From positions 1 through 9,585 of the forward strand of contig JBCCLR010000149.1 in NCBI GenBank assembly GCA_039026755.1: a stretch of 9,585 bases of DNA. Direction: 5' to 3'. The notes under the pieces were generated by a model, which worked only from the letters and a program-made list of their open reading frames with translations, was not told the DNA's origin and ran no database searches. Positions 1 through 5,120 of the stretch are shown here, in pieces. Within the stretch, counting starts at the first letter, position 1, and each line of letters starts with the position of its first letter. The position numbers were made by a program, and so were the translations under genes. This DNA is from CAKZYD01 sp039026755 (GTDB taxonomy: Bacteria; Pseudomonadota; Alphaproteobacteria; Sphingomonadales; CAKZYD01).

Positions 1-165
1 CTGTGCTATCCACGCCATATCGCCATGCCGCTGCTTGGCGAGGAAGCGCTGCAAGGCGGCCTGTGTATCTTTTGATGTGCGTGCTGGCGTTATGCCAAGG
101 CTGGCAAAGCCTAGCGCTGTCGATTTACGGCGCAGCGCAGCGATATCAAAAGTCGAGTTGGTCAT
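1..165 (-). CDS. queG: Epoxyqueuosine reductase, N-terminal fragment (cut by window edge)
   Basis: The visible 55 codons start at an ATG (complement of 163-165) and run off the left edge in an open frame. The product contains LGFASLGITPA (about residues 18-28) and a later RHGDMAWIA stretch (46-54), which match the conserved start of QueG. QueG is the cobalamin- and iron-sulfur-dependent enzyme that reduces epoxyqueuosine to queuosine in tRNA, the last step of the pathway, in the cytoplasm. The cofactor-binding parts lie outside the window and cannot be checked. The start codon lies inside the end of the GST gene (20-nt overlap, different frame), so the two are probably co-transcribed and translationally coupled. 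A GST next to queG is a familiar arrangement in alphaproteobacteria. Confidence 0.82.
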   Translation of the reverse strand, partial: MTNSTFDIAALRRKSTALGFASLGITPARTSKDTQAALQRFLAKQRHGDMAWIAQ

Positions 166-820
166 AATGCGGTGCAGGTTTAAGCCCAGGCATCCGGTCA
201 GCCAAAATAGGGCGCATGCTGGGGCGGCTTTTCAGCCGAGCATACCAGTCTTGCGCGCCCGAATGGGCTGACCAATCAATCATTCCCAAATAATCAATAA
301 TCGAAATATGGGCCGCTGCTGCAATATCGGCAATGGTAAAGCGATCTCCAGCCAGCCAGCTGCGCCGGGCAAACAGATGCTCGATATAGTCCAGATGAGT
401 CTTTAAGTTATGGCTGGCAGCGCGCACGGCCTTGGCATTTGGCGGGGCTTTCGTGATGAACCGCTTGGCGACTTTCTCAGCAAAAGCGTAGGCCGTGACT
501 TCGGTATAGAATTTCACATCGAACCAAGCAGCCAAACGGCGCGCTTCAGCAGCGGTGAGATCCGTGTCCCCAAGCAGCGAGACGTCATCGGCATATTGCG
601 CGCTGAGATATTCAAAAATAGCACCGGAATCCGACAGCACCCGTTCGTCTTCGTCAGAGGTCAGCACGGGCGTCAGCCCAGCTGGGTTCATGGCAATAAA
701 GTCCGGTTCGGCATCCCATGGCCGCACGCTTATCAGGTCAAAGTCCAGCCGATATTCAGCCAAGACCAACCGGATCTTGCGCGAAAACGCGCACAGCGAA
801 AAGTGATGCAGATGCCACAT
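146..820 (-). CDS. Glutathione S-transferase family protein
   Basis: This encodes 224 residues, the usual length of a cytosolic GST. The N-terminal thioredoxin-like domain (about 1-78) has LCAFSRKIRL at 9-18 in the position of the catalytic Ser/Cys motif, NPAGLTPVL at 45-53 with the cis-proline at P51, and DSGAIFEYL at 64-72, where D64 and S65 would hold the glutamyl part of glutathione. The helical C-terminal domain has WLAGDRFTIADI (155-166), the N-capping box typical of the fold. The substrate is not predictable; it may conjugate or reduce electrophiles. The ATG at 820 is the only good start, though no strong ribosome binding site precedes it. The stop codon lies inside queG, and uppP is transcribed divergently. 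Family assignment is firm; specific function is unknown. Confidence 0.9.
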   Translation of the reverse strand: MWHLHHFSLCAFSRKIRLVLAEYRLDFDLISVRPWDAEPDFIAMNPAGLTPVLTSDEDERVLSDSGAIFEYLSAQYADDVSLLGDTDLTAAEARRLAAWFDVKFYTEVTAYAFAEKVAKRFITKAPPNAKAVRAASHNLKTHLDYIEHLFARRSWLAGDRFTIADIAAAAHISIIDYLGMIDWSAHSGAQDWYARLKSRPSMRPILADRMPGLKPAPHYDQLDF

Positions 821-826
821 GCGCGG

Positions 827-850
827 CTGTGTAAGGTGTTTTGTACACAG
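827..850. promoter_or_regulatory. Inverted repeat just upstream of the GST start
   Basis: CTGTGTA (827-833) and TACACAG (844-850) are perfect 7-bp inverted arms separated by 10 nt. The element begins only 6 bp before the GST start codon on the minus strand, so it would lie in the GST leader or act as an operator for the divergent region. The two half sites are spaced about one helical turn apart, which suits a dimeric regulator, but chance cannot be excluded. Confidence 0.3.
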
Positions 851-869
851 AGGAAAGTGTCAAGCGCGC

Positions 870-886
870 TGAAACACGGTGTTTCA
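870..886. promoter_or_regulatory. 17-bp palindrome, operator-like
   Basis: TGAAACACGGTGTTTCA is an 8-bp perfect inverted repeat around one central base. It lies in the 140-bp gap between the divergent GST and uppP starts. A weak promoter-like pair, TTTCAA (902-907) and CTACAG (924-929) with 16-nt spacing, sits downstream towards uppP. The very short centre makes a DNA operator more likely than an RNA hairpin. I do not recognise the regulator. Confidence 0.4.
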
Positions 887-960
887 AGGACCCATCGCTC
901 TTTTCAACAGCGGATAGTTTACGCTACAGCAACGCCTTACGCGCTAAAGGCCGTTACATC

Positions 961-1758
961 ATGTCTCTGTTTCAACTCTTCGTTCTGGCGCTGGTGCAAG
1001 GCATCACCGAATTTTTGCCCATCTCTTCCTCTGGTCACCTCATTTTAGTGCCGGAAATGACCAATTGGCCAGACCAGGGCCTTGCCATCGATGTGGCCGT
1101 ACATGTCGGCACCTTAGGCGCCGTGATGCTGTATTTTCGCAGCGACGTGGCGCGCCTGGCCAATGGCGGCCTGCAAAGCCTTGGCCGGCGCGGCGACGGC
1201 GCGGACAAACAGCGGTTTTGGCAGCTGGTGATTGCCACCATCCCTGTTGTGATTGCCGGCCTTGCGCTCAAAACCGCTGGCCTGGATGACGCCCTGCGCG
1301 ATCCTTTGGTCATCGCCGCCGCGTCCATCGGGTTTGGCCTCATTTTGTATGTGTTTGATATGCGCGCGCCTCGGCTTAACGTCATACAGGCCATGTCCTA
1401 TCGGCACGCCGTCATACTCGGCTGCGCTCAAGTTCTGGCACTCATCCCCGGTGCAAGCCGCGCTGGCACCACTATGACAGCTGCGCGCGCATTGGGCTAT
1501 AAACGCCCCGACGCAGCCCGGTTCTCTATGCTGATGTCAATCCCGACAATTCTGGCCGCAGGGCTGCTGCTCGGCCTTGATGTGGTGTCTGGCGGGACCC
1601 AACTCGGCAGCGATGCAGCAATTGCCGCCGCACTGTCTTTTGTTTCAGCATTGGCAGCGATCCATTTCCTGATGCGCTGGCTGGAGCATGCGTCTATGAC
1701 GGTGTTTGTCTTCTACCGGGTCGCGCTGGGCGGGGTGTTGCTGTGGTGGTTTCTTTAG
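961..1758 (+). CDS. uppP: Undecaprenyl-diphosphate phosphatase
   Basis: The 265-residue membrane protein recycles the lipid carrier of cell-wall synthesis by converting undecaprenyl diphosphate to the monophosphate, and overexpression in relatives gives bacitracin resistance. The two signature regions are present. QGITEFLPISSSGH (13-26) carries the Q/E-xxx-E pair (Q13, E17) and H26, and PGASRAGTT (163-171) carries the catalytic arginine R167. The family more often has PGxSRSG, so Ala168 replaces a usual serine. Hydrophobic segments are spread along the whole length. The ATG at 961 was chosen because the protein then starts exactly at the family's usual N terminus; the open frame extends back to a TTG at 841 but that stretch looks non-coding. 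AAAGG at 946-950 may serve as a weak ribosome binding site. The convergent neighbour is the NDUFA9-like gene, a common partner in alphaproteobacteria. Confidence 0.95.
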   Translation: MSLFQLFVLALVQGITEFLPISSSGHLILVPEMTNWPDQGLAIDVAVHVGTLGAVMLYFRSDVARLANGGLQSLGRRGDGADKQRFWQLVIATIPVVIAGLALKTAGLDDALRDPLVIAAASIGFGLILYVFDMRAPRLNVIQAMSYRHAVILGCAQVLALIPGASRAGTTMTAARALGYKRPDAARFSMLMSIPTILAAGLLLGLDVVSGGTQLGSDAAIAAALSFVSALAAIHFLMRWLEHASMTVFVFYRVALGGVLLWWFL

Positions 1759-1759
1759 A

Positions 1760-1798
1760 GCAGTTTCGAAACAAGCGGAAACCGTTTATTCGATTTGC
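1760..1798. repeat. Imperfect intergenic hairpin after uppP
   Basis: Two bases after the uppP stop, CGAAACAAGCGG (1767-1778) pairs imperfectly with CCGTTTATTCG (1782-1792) around an AAA loop. An outer GCA (1760-1762) can pair with TGC (1796-1798). The general look, GAGCA-TTTCGA followed by GCGGAAACCG, resembles small palindromic intergenic repeats common in alphaproteobacterial genomes. I make that comparison from memory and not from a search. It may help terminate one or both convergent genes. There is no clear T tract. Confidence 0.45.
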
Positions 1799-1803
1799 GA
1801 TTA

Positions 1804-1819
1804 GGCCCAACGAAGGGCC
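1804..1819. terminator. Short GC hairpin between convergent genes
   Basis: GGCCC (1804-1808) and GGGCC (1815-1819) can form a 5-bp stem with loop AACGAA. It lies in the 104-bp gap between the convergent stop codons of uppP and the NDUFA9-like gene. No run of T follows on either strand, so it is at most a weak or Rho-assisted terminator. Confidence 0.25.
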
Positions 1820-1862
1820 ATGAACGTTCTTATGTCCGCAGTGGCTATGAGAAGGTTCTAGG

Positions 1863-2810
1863 TCACTCAGCCGTCTTTTTTGAAAATCGGCCCCGCGGGC
1901 GATAGCGCACCAAATAGCTCGGCGCGATAGACTCCATGGTTGTCGGCTCAATGCCAAACGCCTCAAGCCCAAGAGCGCCTTCCCCGACAACATTGTCGTT
2001 TTCAAGCATCTTCACTTGGCCAAGCGTCAGCGGCGGATTGGGTAGCATGCCAAGCACCGCGCCTTGCAGCTTTGCCAGCGGCGTGGGGATCGGCAGGAAC
2101 GGGCGCCGGCGCATGGTCTCGCTCAAAATAAAGCTCAGCACCTCTTTGAAGCTATAGGTCTTTGGGCCGCCCAGCTCGTAGGTTTTGCCTTTAAAATCAT
2201 CCTGCGTAAGCGCCTGGAAGACGGCAGTTGCAACATCACCCACATAAACCGGCTGAAACCGTGTATTGCCGCAAATAAGCGGCATGAACGGCGCTTTCGC
2301 GGCCAAATCGCCAAACCGGTTTAAAAAACCATCTTCCGGCCCAAACACGATTGACGGCCGCAAAACTGTTGCGTTTGGGAACGCCTCAAGCACGGCATGT
2401 TCACCGCGGCCTTTGGTGCGCGCATAGCCGACATCACTGCTAGCATCTGCGCCAATGGCCGACATTTGTACAAACCGCTCTAGGCCAGCCGCCGCCGCAA
2501 TTTGTGCGCAGCGTGCGGCGCCTTCCTGTTGCACGGCATCAAACTTCTGCTTGCCGCTTTCAAACAAGATGCCCACCAAGTTGACCGCGCCATCAGCCCC
2601 CTCAAGCGCGCGCTCTAGCGAGGCGTCATTGAGCACACTGGCGGCCACCGGCATGATTTGCCCAACCGATCCGAGCGGCTTTAAAAACAGCGCTTTTTCA
2701 GGATTGCGTACGGCGACACGAACCCGGTGACCAGCTGCCGCCAAGCGCTGCACAATATAGCGCCCGAGAAAGCCCGATCCGCCAATCACCGTATAAAGTT
2801 GATCTGCCAT
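1863..2810 (-). CDS. NAD(P)-binding epimerase-like protein, complex I NDUFA9 family
   Basis: The product has 315 residues and belongs to the atypical short-chain dehydrogenases. The Rossmann dinucleotide-binding motif GGSGFLG is at residues 10-16, followed by a basic stretch with R31, R35 and N36 that suggests NADP(H) preference. YARTK at 129-133 matches the YxxxK pair of active SDR enzymes. VLRPSIVFGPEDGFLNRF (149-166) is typical of the NDUFA9-like group, whose mitochondrial member is an accessory subunit of respiratory complex I. In alphaproteobacteria this gene is often next to uppP, as here. Whether the bacterial protein binds complex I or acts on a quinone or lipid substrate is not shown by the sequence. 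The ATG at 2810 places the Rossmann motif at the normal distance from the N terminus; a TTG at 2849 is open but less likely. GAG about 10 nt upstream is the only Shine-Dalgarno-like hint. Confidence 0.88.
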   Translation of the reverse strand: MADQLYTVIGGSGFLGRYIVQRLAAAGHRVRVAVRNPEKALFLKPLGSVGQIMPVAASVLNDASLERALEGADGAVNLVGILFESGKQKFDAVQQEGAARCAQIAAAAGLERFVQMSAIGADASSDVGYARTKGRGEHAVLEAFPNATVLRPSIVFGPEDGFLNRFGDLAAKAPFMPLICGNTRFQPVYVGDVATAVFQALTQDDFKGKTYELGGPKTYSFKEVLSFILSETMRRRPFLPIPTPLAKLQGAVLGMLPNPPLTLGQVKMLENDNVVGEGALGLEAFGIEPTTMESIAPSYLVRYRPRGRFSKKTAE

Positions 2811-2923
2811 ATGCCGCTCACTGACCGTCTGCCGCGTCTCCCATAGCAACTAGAGTGTGCTTGTCCCGGGTAAAGCGGACGAAACAGCGCATCTATACGC
2901 GATCCCTGACGCTGTATCAAAGC

Positions 2924-2952
2924 TTGACGCCGCGCCGCCAAAAGCGCTACGT
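2924..2952 (+). promoter_or_regulatory. Probable promoter of tRNA-Leu
   Basis: TTGACG (2924-2929) and CTACGT (2947-2952) are separated by exactly 17 nt. This agrees well with the alphaproteobacterial housekeeping pattern TTGAC-N17-CTATAT. The predicted start at about 2959 leaves a leader of roughly 11 nt before the mature tRNA. The remainder of the gap 2811-2969 shows nothing else clear. Confidence 0.6.
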
Positions 2953-2969
2953 CCCCCAGCCTACCCCGT

Positions 2970-3056
<87 letters not shown>

Positions 3057-3406
3057 TTTTTGTTGGTCTACCGCGCGGTCGCGCTACTTGAGACCGATTT
3101 TGTTTGGTCTACCGCGCGGTCGCGCTACTTGAGACCGATTTTGTTTGGTCTACCGCGCGGTCGCGCTACTTGAGACTGATTTTGTTTGGTCTACCGCGCC
3201 TTGCGCTACTTGAGACGTGTTTTATCTTGTCTACCGCGCCTTGCGCTACTTGAGACGTGTTTTATCTTGTCTACCGCGCCTTGCGTCACTTGAGACCGTT
3301 TCTGTTGGGTCTAGTGCGCCCGTCATATTTGGCGCGCTGCTTAAGATCAGTTATCCTTGGTTTACCACATGGTCAAGCTGCGCAAGAACCACTTTATTCG
3401 GTCTAC
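3057..3406 (+). repeat. Array of about nine 40-51 bp tandem repeats with internal stem-loops
   Basis: Units begin at GGTC or TGTC at 3065, 3106, 3147, 3188, 3228, 3268, 3308, 3359 and 3400, giving periods of 41, 41, 41, 40, 40, 40, 51 and 41. Units 1 and 2 are identical and unit 3 differs by one base. Units 4-6 replace GCGCGGTCGCGC by GCGCCTTGCGC and change the tail, and units 7-9 are progressively decayed. Each clear unit has an outer arm GGTCT pairing with AGACC, an inner GCGC/GCGC pair, and a T-rich end such as ATTTTGTTT. A period that is not a multiple of three shifts the frame at every unit, so the open frames across it are unlikely to be coding. The array fills the entire gap from the tRNA CCA end to the ung stop codon, which itself lies in a GGTCTAC unit start. 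There are no unique spacers, so it is not CRISPR. Possible roles are serial terminators of the tRNA transcript or small structured RNAs. Confidence 0.9.
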
Positions 3407-4089
3407 TGGGCACTCCACGCAATAGCACCGCGCCCATGCGCTTCTAAATACTCATTCGCCTTCGAGAAATGCTGGCAGCCGAAAAAGCCTCTATGTGCCG
3501 AAAGCGGAGACGGGTGCGGGGCTGTCAGGATGAGGTGTTTGGCCTCGTCAATCAGCGTCTGCTTGGCCTGCGCAGCGCTGCCCCAGAGCAGGAAAGCGCA
3601 GTTTTTTCGGCGGTCTGAGACCGCCTTTATGGCGGCGTCGGTAAAGGCTTCCCAGCCTTTACCGCGATGTGACCCGGCGGCGTTTGCGCGCACGCTCAGC
3701 ACCGTGTTAAGCAGCAAAACGCCTTGCGTTGCCCAATGCGTTAAATCGCCGTGCGGTGGCGGCGGCGCGCCGATATCGTTTTCAATTTCTCGGTAGATAT
3801 TGCGCAGCGACGGCGGGATTTTCACATCTCGCGGCACTGAAAAAGCAAGGCCCATGGCTTGGCCAGGGCCATGATAGGGATCTTGCCCCAAAATCACGAC
3901 TTTTACATTATCCAGCGGCGTGAGTTTAAACGCCCGAAACAGCGCATCGCGCGCGGGATAAATCGGATGTGGACCTGCCAATTCTTGGCAATAGAATTGC
4001 TTTAGCGCCGCCGCAAAGGGCCGTGCAGTTTGGCCTGCAAGCGCACTGCGCCAACCGCCCTCGAGCTCTGTATCAATCCAGACTGCCAC
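3403..4089 (-). CDS. ung: Uracil-DNA glycosylase, family 1
   Basis: The 228-residue enzyme removes uracil from DNA as the first step of base-excision repair. The water-activating motif GQDPYHGPGQA is at 68-78, with catalytic D70. The second motif HPSPLSAHRGFFG is at 192-204, with catalytic H192 and the leucine that inserts into the DNA minor groove. LLLNTVLSV (125-133) is the conserved uracil-pocket segment and LLWG is at 167-170. Length is normal for the family. The start is GTG (complement of 4087-4089): an in-frame TAA lies only three codons upstream and no other start comes early enough to keep the N-terminal domain. There is no clear ribosome binding site. The gene follows fur on the same strand after 103 bp that hold only a tiny 26-codon open frame and no strong terminator. 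The stop codon lies within the last, decayed unit of the repeat array. Confidence 0.95.
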   Translation of the reverse strand: MAVWIDTELEGGWRSALAGQTARPFAAALKQFYCQELAGPHPIYPARDALFRAFKLTPLDNVKVVILGQDPYHGPGQAMGLAFSVPRDVKIPPSLRNIYREIENDIGAPPPPHGDLTHWATQGVLLLNTVLSVRANAAGSHRGKGWEAFTDAAIKAVSDRRKNCAFLLWGSAAQAKQTLIDEAKHLILTAPHPSPLSAHRGFFGCQHFSKANEYLEAHGRGAIAWSAQ

Positions 4090-4192
4090 CCCGCGTTATT
4101 GCATATTTGCGCGCGTAGAAGCCAGGCTGGCTTTCATGGGCTGTTGCTGCTGCCAGCTGGCGGTACACACCACCATGGCGAAAAGCGCCCGT

Positions 4193-4606
4193 TTAGTCCT
4201 TGGAACGCTGGCCGTATAATTCAAGCTGATGGCGCTCAAGTGTATAGCCCATGCGCGATGCAATCTCGTTTATCATGGCATCAATTTCATCATTATCGAA
4301 GTTGATCACCTCGCCAGACCCGGTGTCGATCAAGTGGTTGTGCTTGTTGCTGCGGGTGAGTTCATAGCGCGACTTGCGGTTGCCGAATGCGTGGCTGGCG
4401 ATGAGCTCGTGATCTTCAAGCACGCGCAGCGTGCGGTACACAGTGGCGATGGCAATGGCGGGATCAACCTGGCGGCAGCGCTCATAGATCCGATCAACAT
4501 CGGGGTGATCGGTCGCATCTTCAAGCACATTGCAGACAAGCTCGCGCTGCGGCGTCAGGCGGATACCTTGTGCGCGCGCATTTTCAACTAAAGTTGTTTC
4601 AGTCAT
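4193..4606 (-). CDS. fur: Fur-family metal-responsive transcriptional regulator
   Basis: The product has 137 residues, the family length. A winged-helix DNA-binding domain (about 8-83) contains RLTPQRELV (16-24), DHPDVDRIY (33-41) and the recognition helix AIATVYRTLRVLEDHELI (52-69). The dimerisation domain ends with GYTLERHQLELYG (120-132). It lacks the CxxC pairs of structural zinc, as usual in alphaproteobacterial Fur/Mur. H34, E82, H89 and H91 fit the sensory metal site. In the second site, the usual HHDH is KHNH (88-91), with E114 and H126 kept. The protein resembles Fur/Mur and not Irr or Zur, but iron versus manganese sensing cannot be decided. A strong ribosome binding site, AAGGAG (complement of 4613-4618), fixes the ATG at 4606. 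Repeated TTTGCAGCA motifs upstream could be autoregulatory. Confidence 0.92.
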   Translation of the reverse strand: MTETTLVENARAQGIRLTPQRELVCNVLEDATDHPDVDRIYERCRQVDPAIAIATVYRTLRVLEDHELIASHAFGNRKSRYELTRSNKHNHLIDTGSGEVINFDNDEIDAMINEIASRMGYTLERHQLELYGQRSKD

Positions 4607-4692
4607 TGGGTTCTCCTTTTAACACGCTTTTCCCCTCAACCTTCAGACTTCCTCATGCACCGCGGCTTTGTTGTCTTGGCTGCACCTTAATC

Positions 4693-4718
4693 TGCTGCAA
4701 AGCTATGTTTGCTGCAAA
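4693..4718. promoter_or_regulatory. Two direct TGCTGCAAA repeats upstream of fur
   Basis: TGCTGCAAA occurs at 4693-4701 and 4710-4718, 17 nt apart. On the minus strand, which is the fur coding direction, it reads TTTGCAGCA twice, about 90-110 bp before the fur start codon. TGCA-containing direct repeats are known at some alphaproteobacterial Fur/Irr/Mur sites, so a self-regulatory site is possible. This is inference from position and general resemblance. Confidence 0.35.
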
Positions 4719-4795
4719 AGAGTACGCTTGCGATGTCTGGAGATGGCAGTTGATAAATTGCGCTTGCAAGCTTAGTAGTGTTGCCAAACCGCACA

Positions 4796-4824
4796 TAGAC
4801 CTATCGCGCGACAGTCTCCTATAT
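4796..4824 (+). promoter_or_regulatory. Candidate promoter for the TonB receptor cluster
   Basis: TAGACC (4796-4801) and CTATAT (4819-4824) are separated by 17 nt; the -10 hexamer matches the alphaproteobacterial consensus fully and the -35 in four of six positions. Transcription would start near 4831 and leave an untranslated leader of about 285 nt before the receptor start codon at 5117. The TATATATAAG context offers alternative -10 registers. Confidence 0.45.
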
Positions 4825-4961
4825 ATAAGACGCCTGAGACGCCCAATTGGACACCCAAAAAGAAAAATTTTTTAATTTTGATAGGCCCAGAATATCGATA
4901 CCCGCCCTTTAATGCGAATAAGTCTCAGTTTCTTCCAAAAGCCGTGTGTTTAGGCCGTTTT

Positions 4962-5120
4962 ATGGTTTCTCAATCATACCGTAATCCCAATGGGCAACTG
5001 GTAAGCGACGCGGCAATCGACGGTGTTGTGCGCACGCCACAGTTGTATTGCAAATGGCACATTGAGGCCGCAGCAAATGGTGCCATGCGACCTGCAAAGA
5101 ATACGCGTTCAGGCCTATGA
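4962..5120 (+). CDS. Possible 52-codon leader ORF overlapping the receptor start (doubtful)
   Basis: An ATG at 4962 opens a 52-codon frame whose TGA stop (5118-5120) overlaps the receptor start codon as ATGA. That arrangement is typical of translational coupling, and the receptor gene has no clear ribosome binding site of its own. Against it, the small frame has only TTAGG-like sequence upstream, its third codon positions show no G+C bias, and I recognise no domain. The frame also stays open back to a TTG at 4878. It may be chance. Confidence 0.18.
   Translation: MVSQSYRNPNGQLVSDAAIDGVVRTPQLYCKWHIEAAANGAMRPAKNTRSGL

Larger units (their letters stand above)
4607..5116. other. Intergenic region between fur and the TonB receptor gene
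   Basis: This 510-bp stretch separates two divergent genes and has no convincing protein gene. From left to right it holds the fur ribosome binding site (4613-4618), the TGCTGCAAA direct repeats, and a perfect 10-bp palindrome GCTTGCAAGC at 4762-4771. Next come a promoter-like pair near 4796-4824, twin GACGCC boxes at 4829-4834 and 4838-4843, and an A/T-rich run at 4857-4879. A 7-bp inverted repeat ATGGCAC (5054-5060) / GTGCCAT (5080-5086) lies close to the receptor start. A short open frame from ATG 4962 ends at 5120. I see no classical E. coli-type Fur box. Confidence 0.6.

Noticed and set aside
3057..3406. Possible CRISPR array
   Set aside because: Units follow each other head to tail with no unique spacers, the period is 40-41 bp including the variable part, and no cas gene is present.
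4096..4176. 26-codon open frame on the minus strand between fur and ung
   Set aside because: It has no ribosome binding site, no recognisable domain and a length expected by chance in a 103-bp gap.
4857..4879. A/T-rich run as an intrinsic terminator
   Set aside because: The only stem beside it (TTGG/CCAA) is four base pairs and too weak; the run may simply be part of the promoter or leader region.
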